A stretch of 64,000 nucleotides of DNA from Philhelius pedissequus (lineage: Eukaryota; Arthropoda; Insecta; Diptera; Syrphidae). Positions 37,440 to 49,039 of the stretch are shown here, in pieces; position 1 is the stretch's first letter, and each line of letters starts with the position of its first letter. The position numbers and the translations under genes are program-made. Location of the stretch: the NCBI GenBank assembly GCA_910595825.1, contig OU343162.1, positions 129,517,634 to 129,581,633 of the forward strand, read 5' to 3'. The notes under the pieces were generated by a model. The model saw only the letters and a program-made list of their open reading frames with translations. It did not search any database and was not told where the DNA came from.

Positions 37440-38206
37440 AACTTTTTACTAAGTACTAGGAATAGGGCAAGTTTTGCATTTGGGAATAAAATCGAACTCG
37501 AGATTTTAATCAAACTTGACATTACGATGATATGATATAGGAACACCAAAGAAGCGAGTCCCGCAATTCTTCAAACTTGGTATTTGAGCGTTTCGGGTGA
37601 TTGTCTCAATAGATTTGTCAATCCGCCAACTAACGGTACTTGCCATACAATTTTGTCTACCATTTTAATTATCTCGAACACGGCTTTAACGATTTTGATT
37701 TAAAAAATCGGTGCACTGCTTTAGGTATATGTATAATATACATTTTGAATATATACAAAAAAAAATGTTTTAATATTTCGTTATTAACGGTACTTGCTAT
37801 ACCACATTTTTTTTGTAATTTCGGTTTTTTCATAAACGATTCAATGGATTTTGATAAAAAAAAAAACTTTTATATAGGATATCCTTCGAATTAGAAATAT
37901 TACTGCATACCGCATGGTATGGAGCTTTGGAAAAAAAGATATATTTTTTTCGAAAATTCAATGTATCGAAAACCGGGGACGATTTTTCTTAATTATGTTT
38001 TTAAATTAATTTATATTTTAAATACTTAATATTGTCATACCAATATTTTTTTAGAAGAAAAAATTGTATAATTTTTATTTATAAAAAATTAATAAAAGTA
38101 ACGACTTTAAAAATATATTTAGCCGTTTTTACTAAGAATCATGTGCATACGATGTGATCGAAGATAAGAACAAGTACATACGTGCGATCCAGTCGTGCAT
38201 TTTTTA
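37440..38206 (+). repeat. Family T repeat, near full-length
   Basis: Head GGGCAAGTTTTGCATTTGGG and AATCGAACTCGAGATTTTAA, AAACTTGACATTACGATGAT, AACGGTACTTGCCATACAAT, AACACGGCTTTAACGATTTT and tail CATACGATGTGATCGAAGAT, GCGATCCAGTCGTGCATTTT. The CTGT microsatellite is deleted here (CCCGCAATTCTTCAAACTTGG joins directly). Confidence 0.8.
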
Positions 38207-41200
38207 AAGAACATAAAGACTGGCATAAGCTATTCCAAGGGTATTCAGTCTTTATCGCACACCGTGTATAATAATTTATTCCATATTCTTAAAAAACTAT
38301 TTATAATTTAATTTTAATAATATAATTTTTTGGTTAATTTGAAAAATATAGGTTTATATTTCATTTGGCGACCGATTCTCTTAGGTTTTAAAATGTCTCT
38401 TTCTTCTACTGAAATCGAGTTTTCTAAAACGCTTTGCATCGAAATTGATAACATGTTTTGTTTTGATATTTGGCTGTGGAGCACTTGCACTTGAATGTGC
38501 TTTCTTTTGCCCAATTTCTCGGCGACAAAATTTTCAGGCGAAGAAGTATATACTAATGATTTAGTCTCTTTTGACCTTCACAGTATAATCATCATCCCGT
38601 TCAATGTTCGAAGCCATCAAATGACTCCAGCACTTACGCATAGACTAGGACAAAACCTTTTAAGATGTAGCACGTAGGTCATGTTACCCACTTCTCTCGT
38701 CTATACAGATATACTGATTGAAAGCCATAATTTCCCTTAAAATGATATTGACTATTTTCATGACCATTTTTAACACAATTTAAATACGGTACTCCTTCTA
38801 TGAAACGAAAACGGTCAAGAGATGTCCTTTTGACAATAGCTATGTCTATCTATGGGAAAGATAAGATTAGCTATAGTCAAAACGATATGGCTCGATCGTT
38901 GTCGTTTTACTCAAACAATTCCTGTCTGAGCAGCAAAAAGTTGTACTTTACCGGAACTGTTCAGAACAACAAAAAATCTAATAACTGCCACATAGGGGTG
39001 GTCATTATTTACCATCATTTTTTTTACACAGCACTATATGTATTCATTTCATTATCATTCATATATTATATGCTTCGTTTTTGGTTCGCCGGAAAGGAGG
39101 GTTACTTGCAAATGTTTACACGCAAAAAAAGTACTAGCTACTCGTACATACGTATATAATAGTCGAAACTGGTAGAACCTGTTGTTTTTAGACTTTTGAA
39201 ATGTTGATGGCTGACCAAAAATATTTGTTAAGGTTTAACACAGCCATAACAAATGAATACAACTAATGGTTTTTATTGGTTATTCGAAGAAAGTCGGTTA
39301 AACAGTTATCTGCTATTCGACAGAAATGGACACAACTCAACAAATATCTATTAATTAAATGCTTGAATTGTGTCATTATAAATCTATCATTTATTAATCC
39401 TTTCGAGATCGAGTAACCTCTTAACTAGTAATTGATTAACTGGTTTATGTTACTGGCTAAACCCACAACACGTGAGTAACCAACGTTCAGTGGTTAGCAA
39501 CCCTCAACATGTTATTCCGGAAACAAATTCACTGGTGTGTCGATGGTAAGTTGTAATTTAACAATTGGAAGATATTGCTTAAGTGGATATCACGTGTCAA
39601 CACTTAAAGAGGTCCTGTCTCCTTTCACCGAGTAATTACGAGTGTATCACATAAAGTCACGTGTTTATGATTAAGAAGGCGCGAAATGGATAAAACCACA
39701 AATTTTGAATTCATTGTTGCCCAACACCAGCACGTGCGTTTGTTTCGGGGACACAAATTATTCAAAAAAAAAATAACACAAATTGTATATAAGTGTGACA
39801 AAATAGTTGATTTTGCTATGAGATTACATATTAATTCAGCTGGCGAGAAGGCTAGTAGAGATAATATCAAAGACCGATTTAAGATAGGCGGATGTCCGAT
39901 GTTTGCTTAATTTGAAACCAATGGACGATTATCTACATAATTGTTATATTAGGAATGCATGATACATTTTCAAGTAGCACTTGTGTTTTTTTGGTTCATA
40001 ACTTTTGATTTAAAAAATGCATCTGGCCCCGGGACACATGTGATACTTTTTTTGAGTGCATTCATAACTTCTTTAAGTATTTTGGTCACACTTTTGATTA
40101 TATTCCTATAAGAATACCTAAATCTGTTCCTTCCCAAAAGTTATAATGAAAGCAAATAAATTTGGTGGCGTAAGGCTCAACAATTCGTGAGAACCAGGGC
40201 CTAGTGACTGACAACACTCTGAAAGAATGGCGGACCTCCAATGGATTGCCAAATCCGAAGGGCTTATTGTTTTTTTTCAATTTACGATCTCGAAATTCAT
40301 GACAATTTCTTTCCCTCCTCTGTAAAGAAGACAAAATGGTTCCGATTTTTCAGAATCCAAAATAGGATTGCCTCAGGCTCACACACAAAACTCTTTGAAA
40401 CATCATTAGTAAGATACGCAACACATTCGATACAAACTTTTGAAAAAATTCTCAGGATTATTGTTTGCAAATGAACTTGGAGCTAAAATGGAGAAAAAAA
40501 AATAAAGTTAAAAAATATTTAAAATTGACAGACACTGCACTACATTTGTCCATTTTCTTGATAAATTAAATAATATTTTCTTTCGAAATTTTTACAAAAT
40601 TAGTTCGGTTTGTGTTTTTTTGAGAGTTCTTCCGAGCCCTGCAGGGGGGCAGCATGCATACAAGTTAAGGCGAACAACATTGAAATCTGTGGAGTTGCAT
40701 AAATAATGTTCACACACTAGATTTCGCTGACGATGAAGACAATAAAGTGCATTCCTGCACGTACTAACTGGAGCAACCCAACACCACCTGTGGGAACATC
40801 CGTTGGTAGCAGCATTCAGCATGGGATGGGTAGGACAGTTAGGTTTAAGAAAAAATAATTGTAAGTTAGTTCTAGTTCTGAATTGTAATAAAGAGGTTCG
40901 TCCTCCAAACAATATTTTTATAAGTTTTTTAAATGTAAATAAATTTAACTAACATACTACATCACCTGCTTATATGCCGTAATGCTGGGTGTATTGTATT
41001 TATGTAAGGAAGCTTTCACACATACCAACAAAATAAAACATAAAAAAGTAGTTTTAGTAATTTTCTATTTTCTCAAAAACTAGAAGTCATAAGATCATTC
41101 GGTTTTTTATTTCCGATTTAGAATTATATTCAACATTGATCGCAAAAAGCCAATGTAGCACTTTATTTCACAATTCTGGAAAAAATTGTTCTAAACGTTT

Positions 41201-41569
41201 TTAATATTTTTTCTTTATCAAAATTTTGAGTTTGCTGCAATTTTTTTTTAAATATTGACATAAATAAATTAATTTAAATTTAGTATTAAATAACAGACTT
41301 TTGGCTTTCAAAACCGGTATAGTTTTTATTGTAAGTGTTGCCGTTGTTTTTTAATAATTTTGTATTCATTTTAAGTAATTTTCTTCTAAAATTGCCTCTA
41401 CCTCCTATAAGCGGGGCGAGATAGACCCCCCCCCCCCTCTTCAACCCTCACATAGTAAAAATGTCCCTTGGCAAACAACAACATAACATCATTAATACCA
41501 AAATGGGAGTGAAAAATAGAGCCGGGTAAAGCATTCTAGATTCGCGTTGAGCTATAGCGCAAATGTGAG
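38207..41569. other. Intergenic, no recognised gene
   Basis: ORFs of 119 codons (38800-39159, plus) and 106 codons (40592-40912, minus) show no recognised domain. A poly-C run (about 41427-41438) is present. The less AT-rich patches at 40130-40260 and 40620-40820 could be decayed element UTRs but I cannot name them. Confidence 0.35.
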
Positions 41570-41900
41570 AGTTCTATTAGAGCTTTGAGCGAATGAAAGC
41601 TTTATAGATTACAGCCATATCAGAAGGGGAGAAGAACTTCTTGCATATTCGAAGAGTGTCCAAACACTTTGCACCATTTTTGGCTACATCGAATATGATG
41701 TCGTTCCACAAGAGGTGGTCTATGTGATGCACATGCCAAGGACTGGAAGCGGATAGGTTTCTTCAATGCAAGCGCTGCTGCTTATAGATAGCTCATGGAG
41801 GGGGATGGGGTTCTTCTTTAACGATGGACAATGCTGTCGAGATCAGGATTTAATGAGCTTTTCATACGAGTGCCGTTCAGTTCCACATCCGAAGAATGTG
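41570..41900 (-). pseudogene. Decayed LINE reverse transcriptase C-terminal fragment
   Basis: The minus strand reads WHVHHIDHLLWNDIIFDVAK and LDTLRICKKFFSPSDMAVIY followed by KAFIRSKL, the post-RT pattern 'W..HI...A..A...L..L..C.KFF.P.D...IYKA.IR..L' of CR1-like LINEs. Stops precede and follow it. It differs from the 49299-52127 family. Confidence 0.6.
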
Positions 41901-42699
41901 GAAACAAATATTAAAAGCTGAAAGTAAAATAAGTGCCACTTAATTTAGAAAAAATCTGAAAAAAAACAGCATAAAAAACACAATTTAGTTGACTTTGAAA
42001 TTTGTTTTCTTAAAAACTAAACAGAACATTAGCTTGTTCGGATAAAAAAAAAATAAAAAATATTAGAGCCTAAAATGCTGGGTGAATTTTCAAAATCTGA
42101 ATTCTGTGATTAATTCAATATTTGTTTTGGGGATCTACCCAAGTTCGAACAAGTTCTGCCATGGTAATCTCTTAATTAAATTGTTTTCTATTCGTAGATA
42201 TAAACAGACACACGTAACTATAGTATTCTCCAGAGAATCTCAATAAGGCTATGGAATCGGAATTTGTATACAGCCAACAGAGAATTTTTATTTTTTTTCC
42301 CCTGAAATAGTTTCTCAGCCTCTGATAAAAGCGGATAGGAACGTTATCTTGCTGGGATATGAAGTCTATTCAGTGAGTTCATTAATTCACTCAAAAATAC
42401 AATATCATTAGAGGAAAAATATACTCAGACCATAATGGTACCACCACTTATCTTGCGATGCATTCTCACTTCGTCTGAAGACGTTTTGTCCTAGCAGTAC
42501 CTATTACTAAAACCATAGGACCTTTTTAATTAATTTTTTATTTTCATAAATTAAACACTTCGCCAATCATCGTTGCACCCGATCATGGTGCAAAATTAAG
42601 CCTTATGAGCCGCGCTTTCAGGGTGTCTTTAGTTGTATTTTTTACAATTTGTTTATGTTGGAATATATTTTAAATTTATCATACGCGCCTTCTTGCAAA
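41901..42699. other. Intergenic, nothing recognised
   Basis: AT-rich with scattered short ORFs only. Confidence 0.35.
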
Positions 42700-43156
42700 A
42701 TTAAAGTTTGGTTTTAGCTTGGCATAAGAACAGTTTGTTTCTGACGGTAACGGTACCTACCCACAATTTGTTGCACCACAAATGGTGAAGGTGTATTATC
42801 TCGAAAACGGTTAGAGCCGTTTTGATTTAAAAAAAATCTGTAGATTATTTAAGGTATATTCTTCATTTTGGTTTACAATGTTACTAGATGTACTTGTCAC
42901 ACAACGGTCTTTAATTTTCGCCTTTCTCGTTGCCGGTTTAGCGAATTTCGATACAATTTATTATATTAAATACTTTAATAGGCATGCCAATTTATTTTTT
43001 AGAACAAAAATTGTCTATAGAAAAAATTTAAGTAAAAAATTACTTTAAAAATATATTTAGGTAACTTCTAGAAGCTTATAAGAATCTTTCTTGTTATGGT
43101 GTGATCGAACATAAGAGCAAATACGTACGATCCAGTCGTGTGTTTTATTTTAATCA
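42700..43156 (+). repeat. Family T repeat, 5'-truncated
   Basis: ACGGTAACGGTACCTACC, TCTCGAAAACGGTTAGAGCC and the tail GGTGTGATCGAACATAAGAG, ACGATCCAGTCGTGTGTTTT match the family. The head and microsatellite are missing. Confidence 0.7.
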
Positions 43157-43377
43157 GCCCTATCACAGGTTTCATCGTGAAAAATCTCCGAACGGATTAT
43201 TACCCTACGACCCCCGAAAAATTGTGTTCACTGAATCCGAATGGAATCTAAAAAAGCTTTGCCTGATTAAACGCTCTCAATATCAATTTCGAAATCAGCT
43301 GCGTTACGTCGAATCACCTCCAATTATAAAGAAACAAATTTCAGTTAATATCAATTGTTAATATTTAATACAATATA

Positions 43378-44577
43378 AAGGGTTATCCATTTTGCGGTTT
43401 CAAAAGTATAGGGCTGGAAGTCGATATCTGTCAAACTAAGTTGTTAAACCAATTTTTGTTTTCAGTTGAAAATCTGACATTTACGAAAATGGATCGCTTA
43501 ACCATCGCACAACGTATAAAAATTGTTAAAACCTACTACAAAAATTGTGATTCTGCCACAGTTGGTTTACATAATCGTCCAACTACGCAAGCAATTGACA
43601 AAATTGTGAAGAAATTTGAAGAGACTGGATTGGTTACAGATATTGTAAGGCCTGTGTATCATGGTTTCGCTCGTACCACTGAAAATATCGCTGCTGTAAG
43701 TGAAAGTGTTGCCGAAGACCCGAATGTGTCGATTCCTCGTCGTTCTCAGGAATTAGGACTGTCTTACGGCACATTATGACGTATTTTGCATTTGGGTCTA
43801 CACCTACATCCTTATAATGTCCAGCTCACACAACAACTAAAGCCAGCTGACCATTCACAACGTCGTAGATATGGTGGGTGCTTGAACAACAGGCGGTGGA
43901 CGGCGATTTTTCGAACAAAATTTTCTTGAGCGACGAAGCACATTTCTCACTCGGTGGGTATGTTAATAAACAAAATTGTCGTATTTGTGGTTCTGAGAAT
44001 TCTCAAGTAATTGAAGAGAGGCCATTACATCCACAAAAAGTCACTGTTTTTGGGGGCTCTTTGGTCCGGAGGTGTGATTCGACCTAACTTCTTCGAAAAC
44101 GATGATGGAACGACGGTCACCGTCAATTCGGAGCGTTATGGTCATATGATAACCGACTTTTTTCGCCTGCTATTGAAGAATACGACTTGGAGAATATGTG
44201 GTTTCAACAAGACGGTGCCACATGCCACACAACTCGAGCGAATATGGCTTTATTGCAAGAGACATTTCCTGGCCGGGTAATTTCTCGCCGTGGCGATATC
44301 AACTGGCCACCGAGATAATGCGCTTTGACACCGCTGTACTTTTTTTGTGGGTCTACGCGAAAGACCGTGTTTATGCAGATAAACCTTTAACTCTTGAGCA
44401 CTTGAAAACCAACATTCGTCAAGTTATGGCTGAGATACCGCCCAATATGTGTCAAAAAGTGGTCGGATTCTAGATTTTCTTTCAATTTAAAAAAAGTGCT
44501 CATTGCACTGGGGAAAAGACTTGAATTCGAATAAAAATTCATTAATACCTACAATTTTACTAAGCCAACCCTTTTCT
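43378..44577 (+). mobile_element. mariner/Tc1-type element, near full-length but dead
   Basis: The left end AAAGGGTTATCCATTTTGC (43378) matches the terminal repeat of the copy at the window start. The right end read in reverse begins AAAGGGTTGGCTTAG (about 44577), sharing the AAAGGGTT core. Between them lies a broken transposase gene with about 110 bp of 5' leader. About 1.2 kb is the usual size for this superfamily. Confidence 0.7.
43489..44473 (+). pseudogene. mariner/Tc1-type transposase pseudogene
   Basis: ATG at 43489 gives MDRLTIAQRIKIVKTYYKN (N-terminal HTH), then LHNRPTTQAIDKIVKKFEET. A TGA stop cuts the frame after LGLSYGTL (about 43777). The frame resumes with LHLHPYNVQLTQQLKPADHS, is shifted near 43873, continues FLSDEAHFSLGGYVNKQNCR (catalytic Asp region), is shifted again in a G-run near 44055, then gives WSGGVIRPNFFENDDG, ERYGHMITDFF, and in another frame FQQDGATCHTT (second Asp region). 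Near the end RGDINWPP breaks and YADKPLTLEHLKTN remains. At least four disabling lesions are present, so it is non-functional. Both Asp boxes seen are intact; the third is lost in the broken NWPPR region. Confidence 0.85.
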
Positions 44578-45002
44578 GCTTGTCGTAAAAAAAACTAAAA
44601 TTTTTCCGTTTTATTTGGATTCAGAATTACGAAATTCTACGAATTTCGCAAAAACCCTAGCAGATTTTCCACTACGAATCTACTACCATGGATTCCATGA
44701 TAGATTTTTCGGGATTCGTAACAGATTTTCGATTACGATTGATTCTGTGATAGGGCCGAATAAAGTTTCACATCAAAAATCGCTTGCTTTTATCGTTGAA
44801 TTTGAAAACGACTCAACAACTACATAATTCGCTCAGTCGCGCAACCAAAAATGAATCCATAATTCAAAAGTCAGCATATCCACAAAAATGGAAAAACCAA
44901 AAAAAAAAAACAGGTACTTATTCATATTAAATACATACATACCCATAAACTTTTGGTATATCAGTTATCACCATCCGACACCTACCTGTGGAACATGCAG
45001 TA

Positions 45003-45158
45003 ACCTGTTCCCACTGAGTCAGCAGTTCATTAGCCTAGTCACTTGCTGGTTACCCGACACCTTCCCATTGGATGCATTTACCTGTTCACACTGAGTCAGC
45101 AATTCATTGGCCCAGTCACTTGCTGGTCACCCGACACCTTCGCCTTGGTCAATATGCT
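45003..45158. repeat. Tandem duplication, period about 78 bp
   Basis: ACCTGTTCCCACTGAGTCAG at 45003 recurs as ACCTGTTCACACTGAGTCAG at 45081, each followed by TCACTTGCTGGT(T/C)ACCCGACACCTTC. Divergence is a few percent. Confidence 0.8.
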
Positions 45159-45357
45159 GCTAGCCTACTAAACGCGCGCAAACATCATTTATGCAATGCC
45201 AGCAATAATTGTGGGAACCTTCTTAGACTTAGCTGGAGTTGGGCAGTCAGTCTTAAGTTGGACTTCAGATTGTGCGGTGGATCTTGAGCAATAAAATATA
45301 TTATATTAATTAAAGCTTTGGTATTTTAAACTGAACTACTGTAAGTCGAACTGTTAG

Positions 45358-45378
45358 GCCAACCCCTTCAGGGTTGGC
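45358..45378. repeat. Perfect 8-bp hairpin (GCCAACCC / GGGTTGGC)
   Basis: The stem GCCAACCC pairs with GGGTTGGC around a CTTCA loop. The same GCCAACCC word is the right end of the mariner element at about 44563-44572, so this may be two abutted element ends. It is followed by a T-run. Confidence 0.55.
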
Positions 45379-46639
45379 GTTCGCGTTTTTTTTTTTTGGA
45401 TCCTTTAACTATATCATACATTTTTTATTACCTAGGTTTAATAAATAAATACCCAAATAATACAGTAAACGAGATTAACCATAACTAAATAATTTTCATG
45501 GTGTCTTGATTATCCAAATTTTTATCACCAATGAATAGTTAATAAAGCATCCAAATCGCAAACAAAAACCTAATCACATTAAAATTCATTTGGTTTTTCC
45601 CTTCCCTTTCATATAGTTGCGCATCTCAACTTTGTATCTCATGTAATCTTTGTTTTTTTTTTGATGAAAGATATGTGTGTACAATCACGTTTGCCTTGTT
45701 CCGTGTCCTTTTTTTTGAAGTACCAACGTCAACCAATGCCAACATGTCATCCTGTTACTGGATGCATTCGCATTGCATTCAAACGTCAAAAGCGTATAAT
45801 CCTCCAATTTCGAAAGCAAACACTTTTCGGTTACAAAAGGCCACACAAATTAGTACCCGAGGTCTTTGTCACCCTCGCCATTCTCTTTATTTGTATGTTA
45901 TATGCATGTACATAGTTGGATGCTACCTAAAACCAAATAAAGTAAATTATAAATCCTAAAACTCGGATTCGACCCCGAAGATGATTGATGTATTTTTGTT
46001 TTTCGTACAAAAACGTTAATTTTCTTATAGAAAAATCCGGGCTACATACATATAAATGTAGGGGAATGGGTATTGGGTATAAGTACTTAATTTTTCACTA
46101 GGTAGGTATATGCCTGAGGAGGAAAAGAGAATCCAGCAAATGCAAGCCAGGTGTGGGCATGAAAATGGGGTGTAATTTGTTTCACGTACTCGGATCAATT
46201 AAAATTCATACGCGCACATTTTCTAAAGGATATCGGATTTCAAAATGTGTTTACTTTTGCCATAGGCGATTCTCGGTCAATAGGAATTGGCTCTTCAGGA
46301 AAAAAGAATTAAAGAACATAGAATTTTAAATGTGTTTGTTTTTTATGATGAATTTTATTTGGTAGTTGAAATTCAATTTGCCCCAAGCTATAAATTCGTA
46401 GCACTTATTTTTTAAGGAAACGCAATTTGATACTACATACATACATATGTATATAAGTGTATGATTAAATTAGCGGTAACTTGGTGGTTTGATTCAGGCG
46501 CGAACTAAGGCAAGTGGTATAGATGTCCTTATATAAAAACATGTTTATCATTATACTCGTAATTATGGCCAAGCCATGCATAAAATTATTTTTAATTCTG
46601 TAAAATACCTTTTAAAGTATTTCGAATTTCATCTCAGGT

Positions 46640-46972
46640 TATTTTTACTTGCGATATACATACCTACATTATGTAGGTACTATAGGGCAAGTTTTACATT
46701 TGAAAAAAATCGAACTCGAGATTTTAATCAAACTTGACTTTACGGTGATAGAGAACACCAAGAAAGTTTGTCCCGCAATTCTGTCTGTCCGTCGGTAGAT
46801 CGATCTACAGCCTAAGCGTTTAGGTGATTGTATCAAATAGATATTTGAATCGTTTTTTTTTTTTGCCCCAAAAATAACGGTACTTGCCATACAATTTCTT
46901 CTGCTATCTTAATTATGTCGAAAACAGCTCTAACGATTTTGATACAAAAAAAGTACGTGCACTACCCTTGGC
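46640..46972 (+). repeat. Family T repeat, left half of a copy split by a Harbinger insertion
   Basis: The head (TATTTTTACTTGCGATATAC, GGCAAGTTTTACATTTG, ATCGAACTCGAGATTTTAAT), CCCGCAATTCTGTCTGTCCG, AACGGTACTTGCCATACAAT and GAAAACAGCTCTAACGATTT are well preserved. The copy stops at GGC|TTA where the inserted element begins and resumes at 52484. Confidence 0.8.
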
Positions 46973-47264
46973 TTAAGGTAAGACTAGACGACATGAAATA
47001 ATTAAATAATTATTTATCTATTACGTCACAGAAAACTTCAACATATAACCTACATATATTGCACGTTGTAACATTTTTTTCAAACACATATTGTGCGTAT
47101 TACACGAAGTGTTTATTGTGTAAAAAGAAACACATAAAAATATGTTTTCTTGATTATTATATATAATGCAGCTACATATTACTACACACAATTTCTCCCA
47201 TATATTTATGTTAATTACATTTTATGTAAAAGTTATGTAGCTTCATTATGTGTACATACAGCAA

Positions 47265-47735
47265 ATAAAATATGTCGAAGAAAAGTGGGCTGCTATTGTG
47301 GTTTTGGCCACTCATTTAATTGAACAAAATTCATTGAAACGTAAAAAATTGAGAGTCGAAATGCGGAAGCGTCGCGTTTGGATAAAGGATTGCGTTCGAC
47401 TTCGAAAAAAGAAGAGTTTTGTGCAAAATTATTGGTGGAACTAAGTAGTGAAGAATCTCGCTTAGACAAAATTTTTGTACGGATGACGGTCAGTCAGTTC
47501 GATAAATTGCTGAATTTAGTGTGACCTTTTATAGAAAAAAACACAAACATGCGATTAAGTATTCCGGCGTCCGATCGGCTGATGCTCACGCTGCGGTACT
47601 TGGCCACCGGTGACAATTTTAAATCGTTGCAGTATATTTTCCGAATTCCACAACCTACCATTTCTGCTAAAGAAATCCAAAAAAAAATCACTTTGTTGAA
47701 GGAGAAGTCGAGTGGCAGAATAAACATATTTAACT
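47265..47735 (+). pseudogene. PIF/Harbinger transposase, N-terminal part only
   Basis: Frame pieces read RKRRVWIKDCVRLRKK, then after a frameshift near 47420 ELSSEESRLDKIFVRMTVSQ, FDKLLNLV, a stop, and PFIEKNTNMRLSIPASDRLM, LTLRYLATGDNFKSLQYIFR, IPQPTIS. This is the N-terminal helical domain of Harbinger transposases (RRxWV ... F..LL..V.P.I.K..T.MR..I....RL..TLR.LATGD....L...FRI...TIS). After TIS it jumps to unrelated sequence, so the DDE nuclease domain has been deleted. It cannot encode an active enzyme. Confidence 0.85.
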
Positions 47736-47894
47736 TTATTCAACAAAAAACATTCATAAAAATTATAAACACAAACATAATAAATAATAATTTGTACTCT
47801 AAAATTTAGTCGAGTTTAAAAAACAAACAAAAAATAAAGTTTTGTACTTTAAAATCCACTTGTTGATTTCTTAATTCATCATGATGTTGACTGT

Positions 47895-48779
47895 TCCTGA
47901 ATAATATTTATTTCCTCGCTTTCTTCATTTTCAGTGTTCTGTTGTACGTAAGCCACACCACACACATTATCATAAACTGAAATATCGTTCCCATCAAAAT
48001 TCCCTTGATTTGATTCCTCTGTTCTAGTATCCATAAAATTATATACAACTTGCAGAGCCTTCGCAAATCTCGTGACTGAGAATCTACAAGAGTGCGCAAT
48101 TCTGCTAAAAGGTGGTCGCAGAAGGTTGAATTTTGGTCTGAAGCTTGCAGAGCTGTCAAGTACCGATTATACTTGTGCAGTGGATGCGTCGCTTTGTGAT
48201 TCTGGTATCATTGTTTGTTTACGTTGGCGCTTGTTTCGTTGACCCACTTCAACAAGGGGTGTAATGGTTGCGGTGAATCCTGTAACTCGTCTAAAAACGA
48301 ACGATCGGTGATCGAGGGTGCCTGTATAAAAAAAATATTCATAAACATATGTTAGGAACAAAAGATCTACTTACAAATTCTATGGATGAGACAGATGCAG
48401 TTGATTGGTGCACTTTATTGACCTCCAAAAACCAGAATTGCTGGAAGTACTTTTAGTTCACCGTCTGTGAATCGATTGCACCTTGTCCAGATTTTTTTTC
48501 TCGCAATTTTGCCAAGTTCGTTTTAAAGGTAGTGCGGAGCGCCATCCACTTCGTTTTTATTTTATAAACGTCGACTCCTTCAATGTTGAGTTCATCAAAA
48601 ACTTCGCGCCAGCTATCCAGCCTAGAACATTTTTACTCCACAGAAGCAGTATTACAACATACCTGTCGTGATTCAACGGCTGCAAGCAGGGCTTTTATTT
48701 CATTTTCTTTCCACTCGTGCTGAATTTTTCTTTTACCTGCAGTGGATTTTCGAACACGTTGTTCTGAATTTTCACTCAT
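47895..48779 (-). pseudogene. Myb/SANT-like (MADF-like) companion gene of the Harbinger element, decayed
   Basis: The ATG at 48779 begins MSENSEQRVRKSTAGKRKIQ and HEWKENEIKALLAAVESRQ, a Myb/SANT helix start, ending at a donor (CAG|GTATGT). A second exon after TGTTCTAG reads DSWREVFDELNIEGVDVYKI, KTKWMALRTTFKTNLAKLRE, completing a SANT/MADF-type trihelix fold. Further pieces include LTALQASDQNSTFCDHLLAE near 48150-48090. The exon 1-exon 2 phase does not join cleanly as read, so a lesion is likely. Harbinger elements use such a protein to bring the transposase to DNA. Confidence 0.6.
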
Positions 48780-49039
48780 TATTTTATCCATAAAAACACA
48801 GAAAATTAAAAAACGCGACCGACCAGAAAACAAAATACGAACACATAACAAAAATATGTAGCTGTAGGTTTTTGTCCAGATACATAATTTTGGGAGTGAC
48901 ATATTTGTGTAGTAGAAGATAAAAAATTTAAGAAGTTGTATGTGGGACTAGATTAGACGGTATGTATAAATGAACATAGTCTTATGCGCAATGGGTTCTA
49001 CATATCGTTCACATAAATGTATGTTTGATATGCGCTTGA

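Larger units (their letters stand above)
44578..46639. other. Intergenic with a short tandem duplication and a hairpin
   Basis: No supported gene. ORFs at 44615-44827 and 45661-45959 lack recognised domains. The tandem repeat and hairpin are listed separately. Confidence 0.4.

Noticed and set aside
38800..39159. 119-codon ORF with a hydrophobic stretch
   Set aside because: No domain, no upstream signal, composition typical of AT-rich chance ORFs.
40592..40912. Cysteine-rich 106-codon minus-strand ORF
   Set aside because: The Cys spacing fits no finger or secreted family I know, and there is no signal peptide; it may be a decayed element UTR.
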